This document shows, in pieces, positions 11,333-24,248 of a stretch of DNA of 64,000 bases (within the stretch, counting starts at the first letter, position 1; each line of letters opens with the position of its first letter). The stretch comes from Scleroderma bovista (Eukaryota; Basidiomycota; Agaricomycetes; Boletales; Sclerodermataceae), in the NCBI GenBank assembly GCA_037178675.1, contig JAYMGJ010000639.1, positions 1 to 64,000 on the forward strand. The letters run 5' to 3'. The notes below the pieces were generated by a model, which ran no database searches, was not told where the DNA came from, and was given only the letters and a program-made list of their open reading frames with translations. The position numbers and the translations under genes are program-made.

Positions 11333-14300
11333 TTAGGCATCTGGAAGACAAGTCAGGAATATAAAGTAGAAAGTAAATTCGGACTTACAATATGATGACC
11401 CTGTTAGCAGTGTCGAAAGTGCTGCCAATTGTTCTTCCGTGAAGCGACGCGAGTCCTCGTGCCAGGTATCCTGATGAGTCTTCCTAAAGTTACTTGCACA
11501 TTTGTGTATAGTCGTCGATATGGGGATCTGTAGGAATAACATTACAATCAACAGTGATGATTACAAGAGTTAGTCTCAGACAAACCGGATCCTGTGCATG
11601 TTCCAACATCACTGTCGTCAGGAGTTCGGGCATCCATCTCTCGATAGTGTAGGGGAAGCTGTCGATCAGCGCACATATGCCAATGATAGCTGCGTGGCGC
11701 TGTCGTAGAGCAAGATTGTATAGAGATGAATCGCGGTCGGGTAGTTGACTTTTCCTTGCAAGTCTTATGAATCGATTCTGCGGAAGCACTAAGCTCAGTA
11801 TTATCAAATTGAATTACCACTACTTGCCTTCAAGTCTAAGACGCTGCGTCTGGGGGACAACCGAAGTATTCCAGACAAGGTCCTTGCGTATAATACATAA
11901 GTTCCATAGCCTGCTGGGCCGAACTATCAACTTACCTGCCAGCCATCTCGCGAACTTCAACAACTTCATCGTCGAGACATTTACACAAAATCTAATAGTT
12001 GATCAGAAGGACAACCTCCAAAGCGAATATAGACACCAACGTCCAAAATTTCAAGTACTCGCGCCTCACTAATAAGTGGCAACTGCCTGAAATATATAAC
12101 TTCGGTAGGAGGCCATGAGCAGAGCCATTTATATACCACTAAGCTGTACAGACCTTGTAGGATTGGCAATGCTTTCAAACGGACTTTCCAGGACTATCGA
12201 TACTTCGTGAGGATAGAACGTAAAGAAGAACAAATAAGACATACCGGCGACTTTTGTATGGCCACAAAGATTGCATTTAGTAGAGGCGAAATTAACGAGC
12301 GTGGTGGTGTCACTCCACACATGCGAACCAACAACACATTAGCTCGGCGAGCGAGCTCCTCATTGTCGTTAACTGTACGAAGAAGACCATAGTAATGAAT
12401 TAAGAAAGCAAAGTACAACGTATTTACCTTCCGTAAAACAGAAGAGCTCGGGCTACGACAGTGTCAGACAACATGGACGAATGAGTAGCTAGCCACTCAC
12501 AAGCAGCGGGAGTATGTAGTCGAACGTCGACATCGCCTCTGTATCGTGCAGTGATTGATGCAACCAGCGACAGACAGTTATGCCCACCCTGAAACATAGG
12601 CATAAATCAGTTAGTGGAATGACTTATCCGCATATAAGGGCGTCCACCTATCGTAGGTTGATCGGAAGGCGTGCACACCGGGCAGTCGCTGTTCACGCCA
12701 TATCTTGAATTTATCCACCAATTCCGCAACTCGTTCAGCATGATATGTGCCGCGTATACCCATAATATCATGGTCAATTGGCATTATTCGGCACTCTCTC
12801 ACAAAAGTTTCGACGTCAGCAGACGACGGTCGAGGGCGCCACTACAGAACAATCTTGTTAGCGGGTATATCAACAGGACTGTAAGTGCCAACCTTGATGC
12901 CTCCGCACACTGAAAGGAGTTCGGCAACATATGACCGTACCTACAAAGCGATGAGGATCGACTTTTTCAAAGTGATAATTTCCCATACATCGTCATGTTC
13001 ACTATGCACTTCCGGCCAGAAACGTTTTAAGACATCGTCCGCCCAAGGCATAAACTTCCATCCCATTTCAGAGTAGAAGGAATGGAACAGTGACAGAACC
13101 TTCACGGAATCAAGTGATGATTCGCCGTTGAAATCCGTATCATAGAATTGTTCCATAACATGGTTTACCAATGGAATTAATCTTCGAGGGTCTTTGTGGT
13201 GGAACATATACTACATGGAGGTTAGAAATAGGCTATGCTAGAATGGAGCGCACAAATACATCTAAGAACGTTGTCCAGATCTGGACATTTTCAGTCTTCA
13301 TGGCCCGGTTGAGAGTTTTTTGCGCTAGGGGATGGGCCCAGTCCCAAACATGCTGCTGTTCTTCCGAACTCCAATGCTTAGAGCCTAATACCAGTCAAGC
13401 CCTTACTGCCAGTTGGATTGCGTTGGTTTACTTACCATTAAGTATGCCCGCAAGTAGTTCTGCGGCTGCACGTTGCTTGTTTTTATCGGAATCAGTCAAT
13501 AACTCATCCACCTTCGATTTCAGAATTTCGTAGGGTTCTTTACCCACGAGTTGGACTGTGCGGATATCAGTAACACCTGCGGGGGAATGACAGCCATCAC
13601 TCACCAATTGACTTGACGCAGGAAATGTGATCATGTAACACCGTGCTCTCATGGTTTTCCTCTGCAAAGTAGCCAGAAACTTTGTCCCAGAAGTCGGCAT
13701 CTTTGACCATCTCTCGCACACAGCAAATAGCATCTTCACTTCTCGATTCCCACTGGAACATGGGCGTATCGGTATAGGGTGGCCTGTAGGCTGTACGAGT
13801 CTGACGGCAGGCTAACCACCCCTCCGTCATGTGATCAAAGTACAAACTGCTCTGATCAGCAAGTTACCAAGTACGAGGGAAAGTTTCCTACTTTGAGACA
13901 AGAAGAGGTTCAGAGCTCGTAACTGGCTTTCCCGCGAAATAAGCAGCAAATATTTGGTCCGTGCTCGCTGCACAGTCTGTGACAGGCCATTCTATCTTCA
14001 GCGGGTTATGCGGACTGGACAGAGCAAGCGAGGCAGGGTCTGGACAGTATGTTCTCAGCTTGATGTACCGCAGCGCTTTCATAACCGCTCGTTGGGCATA
14101 CTGCGACATGTTTGAGGAAAGGGGAATGCCGCAAGTGATAGTTCACTTACATAGCGCTAGAAGATGTCAGAAGACGATTTACCAAAACAACTCAATGGAC
14201 ACACCATGTTTGGATTACTGTCGTATAGCATCTCAAGGAAGAACCGGATATGGTCACGGGTTATAGGGGCATCTTTTCTGACAAGCGTTCGAAGTATACG

Positions 14301-17300
14301 AATAGCCGCGATTGCATAACGCCAGTGAGTATCACTATCATTAGCTACCTCTAACACAGCATCGATCTACAAACAAGTGAATTAATCCAGCTTGACCCAA
14401 ATACACTCTTAACTTACTGTCTCCTTTGTAGCATCATTGATGCGTTGAACACGTTCAATCCGCTTCACTCGAGCTTTTTCGACAATAACATCACCTGATG
14501 CGTCCGGTCGAAGAGCTGCTGTCAGAGCTTGACATGCATCAGTAAGTGCCCGATTTTCGATGTCGAAGACAAGGTGGCAGGGTTCCGACAAACGGGGAAG
14601 ACCTATGTTAACTGTGAGTATTGAAAATACTATCTCCGTCAATCCTACTCACAGGTGTCGGCTACTGCCCCAACACAGTTTTGTATCGAGGGCTGGAAAG
14701 ATATGAGCTACATTTCAAAACTCAAACGAGTACCCACTTTCTCATTATGATGGCAACCAAGTAGGCTGATGACATATTGTGTCGCCAAGGTTGGTTCTCA
14801 GGTACAAGTAAATATCCCATCATAGCCACGAAAAGAAGATGTGCACACCTGCTATCGCAAACCGCCCTGTGAAATATCGTTAGGACCAAATATAGCCATG
14901 CTTCGGATGCTCACCTAACGCTGAAATGTTAAGCGTCCACAGCGCCCCCTTCATACGGTCGTCTTCTGTGCCAGGTTGCAGAGCCTTATACAATACTGGT
15001 AGTGTGCGAAGACGAAGGCCATCATACACCTCGATGGATAGAAAGGTAAGTACTATTACTGAAACGTTCTTGAATACCGTACGCACTGAGGTAAGTGACT
15101 CCAGAAGTGATTGACTAGATCTATGCGCAACAAGGTAAAAATAAAACACTGAATATTCAACGCACTTACTGTCGCACTGCAAAGCTCTTCAGTCGATGTT
15201 TCACTTACAAAAGGTCAACACTTACCACTGGGATAATGCCACATACACCACTCAACCACATCATCGAGTAAATTATCTTCAAGCGTTCCCCGAACTCGTT
15301 CAATAGAATTCCAATGAAGTCGAGAAGAGTGATAGTAGCTGAGAGCGTTTAGCATATCGCGGTAAATTGGAGCAAAAGGCCTACCGTGCCCGACGAACTA
15401 GAACTGCACGGGGCCAGACTTTTTGGCCTGCATGATAACGAGCAACAGCGACTTCCGATGAATACTGGTCCGAGTTCACATAGTAACTAGGGAAAATTTA
15501 GGGTGAGCGTTGCTTTATTAAAATAGGATAGCGGACCTGTCTCTGCTGTCTCCATACTCAAGGAGATAAACGCGAATGGAGGAAATCTACACATCTCAAG
15601 TTGGAAAGCGGAATGCTGTAATCGGAAAATTACCATACCAGCATCTGCACAGCGTCTACCGTGTTCTCCTCCCACTGATCTCGCAGTGCCAGGGAAGCCC
15701 GATGAAGAAACTCTCCAAAAGTGCTCTTGAGCCTCGTTATGTATTGATAACGCTCGTCACCAGGGTCTGTCAGACAAAACCCGGCGTTCAGGGGATCGAC
15801 TGGTGCAATCATCTCTGGTATCTCATTGCTGCGGAGGTGATTGATGCGTGTTCGAGTTCCAACATAGCTCGACTTACATGATGTCACTGGTTTCAAACAT
15901 GGTTTTGCGGACTTCCGGAGAGATATACTCTTTGTAGAGCGTAGGGATTCCTGAGAAGGCTTGTCGCACAAAGCATAAATACCTGGTACCAAAATTCCCA
16001 ATGTATTCAATCTTACAAAACGAAAGGACTCACCGGCAGAAGTCGTTTCGCCAGACAGCATCCCGCGTTTCTGGGATGTGTGAGTGCACGGCCGGAATAT
16101 CGATTTCGAAGTCAATTTACCTGCATCCAAGAGCTTATTGAGCGCCTCCAAACAGGGCTCGATTAGCTCTCTGAAAATTTGCAACGCTAGATCGATCTCT
16201 TCAATAGTGGGAACGTGCCAAGTAATCTGTTAGGGAAATAGTTAGTCTGGATTAATAACTAGGGAGAAACAGTTCCACCTTGACATCTTCCGGTTTGTAG
16301 AGTTTCCCCCAGTAAAGATAATGTTTCCGCTGAAACTCTGGGAGTTGCGTATTGTAAGAGGACTTCTATATACAGGAAGATGCGTACCAGGATCGTTCCA
16401 TACATCAGCATTCACAAATTTGTTTTCAATGGGATACGTGTGAGTGAGGGTTATCAATGTGCTAGAGAGCAACTTGGCGCTCCAAGAAAAGCCACGCTTT
16501 GAAAAGGTCCTATCTCGCAGAAGCCTCCAAAGTGAAAGGAACCGATCTTTGTATTTCAAAAGCTATATCTCGGGATCAGCTGGGTTGAACATAACACTCC
16601 AGCATACTCACCGCCTTTCCATCGCTACGCAAAAGTTGTTAGCCTTCAAATAGCAGAGTGGTATATACTCACTTATAGACGCTTCCACGAAGAATGGCAA
16701 GGCCTACAAGTACTGTTTAAAAACTCGAATAGATGCGCAAATTAAACCAAACTCACTCCAATGTAATGTTGCGTCAGATGGAAGTGGGGTGGAAGTCGAA
16801 GTCGTTCGAGCGGAACTGGCCCCATGTTCTATTTCTGCACGAATAGTGGCTTCACAGAATGGAAAGAATTTAGCCAGTGTCTTCTCCGGATTTGCATTAG
16901 CAACACATTCAACAAGTTGATGGATGGCCCGGACAGCATTTGACCGGACATTTACGCTGGCGTAGTCATAAATCATGTTCAAAACAAGATCAAATAGGGA
17001 ATCTGAAAGGTGGACGCAAATCTGGCTGCATGCCGTCGTAACCGCATCAATGAGCTGGACTGACAGTCGCCGCGTTAGATAAAATAATGTAGCATATCTA
17101 AAGTCTTACCTTCAGATGTACCGCCAGCAATGCCATTAGCATCTTCTTCTGGAAGGTTTTCCAAGAGTTGGATAACACGTCTTATGAAACTAGCAATCCA
17201 ACTAGCGAAACTTCCAGTTGTATCTCTTAGCACAGCATCCACCTCTGCAGGTGATGAGTTATCGACATCATCTGAACCATTATCCTCCGCTTGTATCGTG

Positions 17301-19802
17301 ATTCTTGAGATATCTGGCACGTTGGTATCATCGTCACCATTCTCTGAAGCTGTGACATCATGAAACATGACATATTGCGACACATCAGATAAAAAGGCCG
17401 CCGTGCACAGCTGTGAAAAGGCACCCATGAATATGGTACATGCAGGAAATCAAAAAGGGACTTACTGTCTTTGTCGGATCATTCTAAAACCAGTCTTGTG
17501 ATAGCATCAGATTATCTCCACGAAGGGCATGAAACTTACAAGGTCTATCCCAGGTATGAGCAATTGCAGAATAGTGATAAGATACTTCGCTCCAGGGTAG
17601 TAAATACTTCGTGAGTAGATTGCGGGTGCAATGGCACTGAGAGCTCGAATCACTGACAACGTCCTCTGGGTCTGGTGCAAGTCAGGTTATGAGGTGAATC
17701 GGCTCCAAAAGCTCACACACACCTCCACAAGAGCCTCTAACGATGGAATCGCCCGTTCCAATACAGGCTCGACCACCAGACCCGGCTCCATGGTCGACAT
17801 CGATTTGAGACAGCTTTGAACGTTGGTCACCGTGGTAGAGTCCTGAGAGAACATGGCAAGTAATATGACTGTGCGAATGCTTTTCACAAGCTCTCGTCTC
17901 ATTTCACCTGTCAACCGGCGGTTCTTACATGGACATTAGTTCATTGTACTATTTGCCATTAAACATTAATCGGCGCACTTGTGGTGTCTTGCAATCTGGC
18001 TGCCGTTCCTCATGCCACCCTAAACAAGGCTGTAAGAATGACAAACTCAGGAAGTTGAGAAAATGAACCCTACGTTTGTTGAATTCATAAACAATAAATT
18101 TCAGGAAGGCTGTGAGCTGTGAAAAATATTAGTCTGGATGCACTCGACGAGGCACAAACTGCAAGGGTGGCAACATGTTAACGCACATCGGCAGTCCAAG
18201 AACCAGAATTGGTTGGATGGAAGAAGTGCTCAGTCGACGCCACAACCCGAGCAAGGGAATCCAGTGCTTTAGAACCCGCAAGATACGTTCTCCCTTTCGT
18301 TGGGTTCCAATGTTGCAAGGGTACCGTAAGGTAGTCTCCAACAGAGCCATCGGGAACCTGGGGGGTATTGACCCCAGAGGCCACAGGGGTGTACAATGGC
18401 GTGGGGGCATTCGAGGTAGGGGTAGGTATGCCATCTTGCGCCATGGAGTATACGATTATCCGAGCAAGGGAAGCTATCGGATCGACTGTTGGGCAGCTTG
18501 TCCGCAGGACGAGTGAAAAAGACTTACGAATGCGCCAACCCGCCTTGGGCAATCGACCTATCTCGAAACTCGAAGCAGCATCAGCCGTGGGACCTGTCGT
18601 CAGAGACCCGGCGTCTTTTAGTAGAATTTCTACAGGTACAAATGTATCAGCACATCCCTGGGCCGGCATTTCGGCGGCTGCTTACCCATCGAGGCAAGAC
18701 ACTTGCACATGATGAAGTTCCACTCATGTTCGGTGAATATTCCGACGTCCTTGTACAAACCAGGCCAGCTGGGTGGGCTACGGAGATCATCGTGGGACCA
18801 TTGGGGTCTGTCTTCGCTCTCAGACCGTTCATCATCCAGTATACTCTCTACTTTACTAGGGTCACTGACAGTCGGGTCGACGTGCATTTCTGAGAGTCGA
18901 GACAGAAACTCGAGCATCCTCTCATCAAACATGTACGAATTGATGGACTCCCATAGACGGGTTAGCATTGGAAGATAGACTTGAGGATGTGTTAAAGGAA
19001 GGAATGTTAAAAGGTAGTATTGGGACGCAAGGACGCTCTGAGAAACGTGAGATACTGTGAGCTGCAGCCTGACTAAAGGCAACCTACATTCAGATCTGTC
19101 CCATTTATGCCTGGCACAAAGGCAGCAAGCATGTCATTAATGACAGCAGGATGAAAGAACCGCCGGACCGTTTCAGCAATATGGCCCATGTACCAAGACA
19201 ATTGGCTACTGATTTATCAACGCGGAGGCCCACAAAGAGAAAGCATCAACACAGACCTGTATTCAAATTGGCGACGGGTCAGGAACAAGTCCTTGCAAAG
19301 TGTGTCATAAAGAGGTGTCCACGGAAGTCGCATATCCTCTATTGACAACTTCTTTTTGGATCGAGTCAAGTGAGAAAGACCATCCGCACAAATAGCAACT
19401 ACTTGGATGGACATTCCCGGAGTCACACTGACTTGAAAGTACAACTTCGCTAAGAGCACTCTCTTCTCCTTCGGGATTGGATATTTCAACATATTCCAGC
19501 TGCACAACAAATGAGGCTACACGAACAGAAGACGTAAGCGCCACCTGTACGTACTAGGAGAGCATGCTGTCCCACTGGACGAACCCAGGCTCGTAGTCCT
19601 TTGCCTTGATGCATTGCGTTAACCTCAACAAGATGAAATTTAGCATCTCCAGCATCCTTGCATACGGCTCAATTGTGTAAGGCAACGAGCGCGCATATTC
19701 CTTCAGTTTCAGCATGTACCGATCGGTGGCATGCTCGATGTCTTCCGGTAGCAGGGGCTCATATCCATTGAGAGTCAATTTAGATAGCTCGAGACCGACC
19801 AT
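11333..19802 (-). CDS. BLM10: Proteasome activator BLM10 / PA200 (PSME4)
   Basis: A giant HEAT/ARM-repeat protein that caps the 20S proteasome and opens its gate. The gene covers 8.5 kb with dozens of introns. Exon 1 begins MVGLELSKLTLNGYEPLLPE and runs to a donor at about 19554; the next exon gives WNMLKYPIPKEKRVLLAKLY. Further family blocks: LTRSKKKLSIEDMRLPWTPL, SVLASQYYLLTFLPLTHPQV, YMFDERMLEFLSRLSEMHVD, ICALIDSFPYTIERWMPELL, SNFRKTHQDTWHEDS and FTEEQLAALSTLLTGSSY. A final 48-bp intron (11341-11388) splits the last Tyr codon; the 8-nt terminal exon completes Tyr-Ala-stop, so the protein ends YYA, the proteasome-docking HbYX motif. The frame upstream of the chosen ATG has a stop, but a further 5' exon is possible. 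Internal exon borders were not all resolved. Confidence 0.92.
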
Positions 19803-19877
19803 GAGTGTGTTGTCTAGTTACGAATCGTCGAAGAAGTTTTGGTTGAGGTCAAGAGCGTCTGTTATGTAATGTTCGGA

Positions 19878-20859
19878 TCAATCGACAACTGCATTAAAAG
19901 CTGCGTCCTGCATCTCCTTGATAGCCTTCTCCCTCACCAGCTCCCATACAACGTTACGCTGCGAACGAGCCTCACCAAGTCCCTCTCTGATCTCCTCCAG
20001 TCTCTCCACATATTCTCGTCCATCATCCTGTAGTTCCCGCAACGTCGCTAATGCCTTCTCGAGATTGTCTTGTTGGATCTCCGGTGAGGCAAATTGTGAT
20101 GAGCCGAGTGCCGGTGAGCCGTTCTCCGGGTACGACGTCAAAAATAGCTTGTGAATGCTCGGCACCACATCCTGTGCACGGGAGTACGTGCGGCCGAGCT
20201 CGTCCTCGTCGACATTACTATCTGCATCCTCTCGCTTTGGCACCACCTCCTCTTCCCCATGTTTCTTGCAGGGATCCTCGTTTATGACATGCCAGAGTCG
20301 CCCTAATGCCCGCTTCATAACAGCTTCACCTTCAATAAGGCTATTAGTCGCATACTCAAGCTCATCGAGTAAGCTCGAGCGGAACGAATGCACCACGGAC
20401 TGATCCATCACAAAGGACGTGAAACTCAGATGCTGTGACACTGGTGGTGGATACGGCGCAACCAGCGGGGGCGATGGCGAACGGAGATGGGGTAAACAGA
20501 GGGGCGAGGGAGAGCGTCGCTCTGAAGGTAGCAATGATCGTATACGCTGTCGTGCCCTGTCTTCTGCCTGCTTTCCGATGAGACATTATTGATCGATATA
20601 AGTCTTGACCTGACCTCCCACTCGTCTATATTCGGCCCCCAAGATGCAATCTTTCCCCTGCGCACCCATCTTGAGTCCTTCATGGTCTTCTTTCCCCAAT
20701 TTCCTCCCGCCACACTGGCGTTCAATGATTCCGTGTCAGAGTCAAAACCTTGAGAAGGATAATACCATGCATTGTGGTCGTTCAGGACCAACGGACTGTG
20801 GACATTGTTTGAGCATGCTGCAGGCAGCGCAGAGAGAACGCCTACTTTGAGTCCTCCAT
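19878..20859 (-). CDS. Unrecognised protein with Trp-rich N terminus and coiled coil
   Basis: Three exons join in frame: MEDS from ATG 20857-20859, a 50-bp intron, then NPLVLNDHNAWYYPSQGFDS, KDSRWVRRGKIASWGPNIDE, a second intron, then AEDRARQRIRSLLPSERRSP, a Pro-rich linker, VVHSFRSSLLDELEYATNSL, an acidic loop, and a long heptad-like helix (DNLEKALATLRELQ, DGREYVERLEEIREGLGEAR) to the stop at 19878. The first join restores a good aromatic motif and the second a continuous basic helix, so the model is more likely than the longest single frame (which would start at 20534). About 290 residues. No known domain is recognised. It is tandem with BLM10, 75 bp upstream of its start codon. Confidence 0.6.
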
Positions 20860-21317
20860 GATGGTCTCTTTGAGGTTTGCGCGCAAGAGTCCTAAAAGCC
20901 CTTCCTCTAAACGCAACAACACCAAACAATTTCTGGTAGCGCTACTCTAATGACTGACGACCAGTAGGAAAACGGAGGCGAAGTTCATCCATATCTTGTC
21001 TCGGTGGTGCGACTCTCCCACGTAGCTTCTCCCCACTCAGACACCTGTCTCTCCGACAGCGCGCCATTCTTCCAGGATGATCGGGGACCATACTGTTGAA
21101 AGGGATCAATCCCTGCAACGAAGGAACGTTTCTGCGCATCTATGTATTTGCAAGATAATAAATAGAAGATGCTTTTAAAGAAGTATCACTTTTCTGATAC
21201 CACTATCCGCTTCTCGCCGAAGTTGTGGACAAGTCGTTTGAAAGGTAAGGTCATGTTTCCATCACTTTGGCACCTGTGGCAGTAGAGCTTGTTTCCCATT
21301 GCTCAGCTCAACTGCAT
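20860..21317. other. Intergenic, promoter of the coiled-coil gene and 3' flank of BIO2
   Basis: About 460 bp with no gene. A 65-codon minus frame at 20942-21139 is open but has no recognisable features and no joinable partner. Confidence 0.4.
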
Positions 21318-22853
21318 TCACGTAGCACTGTCCCTCAGAGCAGCATCCTCCTTGCGAGCTACATTCTTCTGCTCGAAGCTATCCATTCCCTTCAGTCCCC
21401 ATTTGCCCATCATTGTTTTATCCTAAAACGTGTTAGACCTCACTCGTTGAGACAGCCGCGATCCGAGGCAACTTACCACATCCCAGGGTGAACCTGGAGT
21501 GACATCCTATTGAGTAAACAGCTGCCTGGAGGCTGACACAAGGGAACTCACATGGCGTGGTCAACATCTGCTCACCAGTGAAAACGGCGTTAGCGCCAGC
21601 CATGAAACACATCATCTGTTCCGCCTCCGACAGCGTGTTTCTACCCGCGGCCAGCCGAATGATTGTTTCAGGCAGGACGATGCGAGCGGTGGCGATCGTT
21701 CGCACAAGAGTGTCATGGGGGAGTCTCTGATTTCCGTCCGTCAGACCTGATGTGATCGATCGCGCGGAAAATAAAACGAACCTCATTCTTTTCCAGGGGG
21801 GTTCCTGGTATCGGTACCAACGCATTGACAGGGAACGACTCCGGGTGTTCAGGCATCCTACGTCGAAACACGTGAACGGACGTGCGTAAAAAGTCATGTG
21901 GCTAACCTGCCTTGCTACTTCGTAAATGAGGCCCACACGATCATGGTCAGCTTCGCCAAGGCCAAGGATGCCTCCAGAACAAACACTGATGCCAGCCTCA
22001 CGCACGGCATCGAGAGTTCCCAGCCGATCGTCATAGGAGCGTGTTGTGATGATCTGATGCATGCAAGTATTAGTGCAGTGAAACCCACCACATTCAATTC
22101 AGAAGCATGCCTGTGGATAGAACTCCCTTGATGTGTCGAGGTTGTGGTTGTACGCAGTCAATCCGCTGCCTAAACCGTGAGGCTGATCCAAAAACCGACG
22201 TCAGACGGTACTTACGCCTCCTTGAGCTGTCTCGCTTGCTCGGGTGTCAGCATACCAAGTGTGGTGCATACTTCCATGTCCATTGCTCGAACCTCCCGAA
22301 CCATTTCCAGGATTCGCTGGAACCCCCTTTTACGCCCAGAGATATCTCTCCATGCAGCACCCATACAAAAACGAGTGCTGCCGTTTGCCTTCGCTTTGCG
22401 TGCCGCTTCAAGGACAGGCTCGACCTCGAGGAGGGCTGATGCCTTTGTTGAAGTAGAGTACCGGGATGATTGGGAGCAGTAAGAGCCTGCAGGGCCATAT
22501 TATTAGCAGTGCCAGACCATCGACATCTTGTCTTACAATCCTCAGAGCATCCCCCGGCTTTTACGAGAAGTAAGCTATGGGTGGCGGTAGAGTGACGGTC
22601 ACATACTCTTGATGTTCATCAATGTACAAAGCTGGATCTTGCTGGGGTCATGGTGCTGGCGGTGCACTGTGCTGGCGCGGTATACGAGATCCAGCAAGGG
22701 GCCGTCATATATCTCTTGGATTTCATTGTGGGACCAATCGTGTCGTGTTGCAGGTGCGCTAGATCTGTTGTTTGGAGCAACAGTAGCCAAGAATCGTCGA
22801 GCGATCGAGAAACCCAAAGGCCGTGTGCCCACCCGCAAGACCAGTCGGGACAT
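21318..22853 (-). CDS. BIO2: Biotin synthase (radical SAM), mitochondrial
   Basis: Inserts sulfur into dethiobiotin to make biotin, using a [4Fe-4S] radical-SAM cluster and a sacrificial [2Fe-2S] cluster; acts in mitochondria. The N terminus MSRLVLRVGTRPLGFSIARR is an Arg-rich matrix presequence. Then come WSHNEIQEIYDGPLLDLVYR, KIQLCTLMNIKS, and GGCSEDCSYCSQSSRYST, formed across an intron whose acceptor is CTGCAG, giving the C-x3-C-x2-C cluster motif. Further blocks: FCMGAAWRDISGRKRGF, EVCTTLGMLTPEQARELKEA, LTAYNHNLDTS, TRSYDDRLGTLDAVREAGIS, CSGGILGLGE, ALVPIPGTPLE, TARIVLPETIIRLAAGR and MCFMAGANAVFTGEQMLTTP. The C terminus is spread over very small exons (CSPWDV, then DKTMMGKWGLKGMDSFEQKN) to a stop at 21318. 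All expected elements are present. Confidence 0.95.
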
Positions 22854-23336
22854 GATGAAAGAATGAAAACTGGACACTGGACAGCGTCGAGCAGGCTTAG
22901 TCTTGACAGAAATATTGCGACAGCTTTGCCAAACCAGTGGGGTTAACTAGCATCTGCCATCACCCCTGGCCGATTTCACACCGCGTCGGTTTCAGAGTCA
23001 CTGAGACAATGATGTGTGCCGGCAAAGTTCTTCGCATTATTACAACAGTCTATCCTATCTTCAAAAAAAAACATAAGAAAGCAACAAAAAGGACAAGTGT
23101 GAGGATAAAAATGGTTGCTACACATTCGACCTGGATCCGTCAATGAGAGAGAAAGGAAAACCGGAATGCAATAATGGTGTGTGATATAAAGTTAAATGGG
23201 AAATGCTAAGATATAAAATTTTGGTCCGATCGGTCCGGAAATCGTTGGGATTTTTCGTGGAGTAGTGGCATATACAGGCTGTCGTGAACAGGAAATAAAA
23301 GGAGTGTCGACAATTGGAATGGTGGGGCTGCCCTGT
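22854..23336. other. Intergenic, BIO2 promoter and BTG gene 3' flank
   Basis: About 480 bp. It includes an A-rich tract near 23064-23100. No gene, tRNA or repeat is seen. Confidence 0.4.
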
Positions 23337-24248
23337 TTAGGCTCTCCGCCAGCTGCAAGCCGATGAAGCCGATGCACAAGCATTTGCCTTAGCGGGAGGA
23401 GCACCAAGCATAACTCCGCCCGTAAGCACCGTCGTCTTCCCACCGTCGTATGGGGTCACCTCGGTCTTGGAGGTATCAATAAAGACACGCGCCTGCCTGG
23501 CCATCTCTCTTCGGGAAAGCTTAGAGGATGTAGAGGAGTGAGAGGACTTGGACCCAAATGAGTCCGTGCGAGCACCTGATGAGTAAGAGAAGCAAGAGCT
23601 AGAGTTGGACGAACGAGAACTGGAGCGCGAGTCTGTGGAGATAGCGGAGAGAGGGGACTCGGAGCGAAACGGGATCTGGAAATGGTCGATGACTGGGGTG
23701 GACCAAGTCGGTGCACTGACTTCATCAGCGATCATGACAAATAACTCCTCGTCCTCTGCGCTGTCACGCTCCAAAAGCTGCTGTGCGAGGGTCTTCGATG
23801 GTCCTTGGAAGTTGGCGTGGGCGATGGGATGGAGAGAAGGCTCGGGGAAAGTATTCGCTTCGGTGGCGAGTCCCTCGGACCAGATTGTGATGAGTTTGGA
23901 TCCTTTGCCAAAGCGAACAGAGATACAGCCAGGGTCGACAAAGAAATCAAATTCGCGACCGCCGAGGGCAGCCATCCAGTCAAACCATTGTACGCCAGTA
24001 GACAAGCAGGCAGCATAGATTGCCCGGGGAGGCAGGCAAGTGGGAGAAAGCGTGAGGCAACGACGGCCTGAGCCACGCAAGGGGTCTCCGGGCACCCAAG
24101 AGGATGCAAAGAGCGCCGTGAGGTTGGCCTCGAGGACGAGCTGAAGCCTGATGACGGTGGCAGCAGGGTAGGAAAGGGAGAGAGGACGGGTGAGGTAAGC
24201 AATAGCCTGAGCAAGTGTGACTGAAAGGGCAGAAGCAGGGGCTGCCAT
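23337..24248 (-). CDS. BTG/Tob anti-proliferative domain protein
   Basis: A 303-residue single exon. BTG/Tob proteins in animals bind CAF1/CNOT7 of the CCR4-NOT deadenylase and promote mRNA decay and cell-cycle exit. The domain spans about residues 5-125: helix VTLAQAIAYLTRPLSLSYP, Box A as WVPGDPLRGSGRRCLTLSP (51-69), AIYAACLSTGVQWFDWM, and Box B as FFVDPGCISVRFGKGS (102-117). A Ser-rich region follows (about 200-245), then a basic helix REMARQARVFIDTSKTEVTP and a Gly-rich block DGGKTTVLTGGVMLG near 268-282 that looks conserved rather than disordered. The gene is GC-rich with long shadow frames on the other strand, but the domain match decides the frame. Confidence 0.88.
   Translation of the reverse strand: MAAPASALSVTLAQAIAYLTRPLSLSYPAATVIRLQLVLEANLTALFASSWVPGDPLRGSGRRCLTLSPTCLPPRAIYAACLSTGVQWFDWMAALGGREFDFFVDPGCISVRFGKGSKLITIWSEGLATEANTFPEPSLHPIAHANFQGPSKTLAQQLLERDSAEDEELFVMIADEVSAPTWSTPVIDHFQIPFRSESPLSAISTDSRSSSRSSNSSSCFSYSSGARTDSFGSKSSHSSTSSKLSRREMARQARVFIDTSKTEVTPYDGGKTTVLTGGVMLGAPPAKANACASASSACSWRRA

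Noticed and set aside
20426..20929. 167-codon minus frame read as a separate gene
   Set aside because: It reads through an intron; its conserved part belongs to the three-exon gene at 19878-20859.
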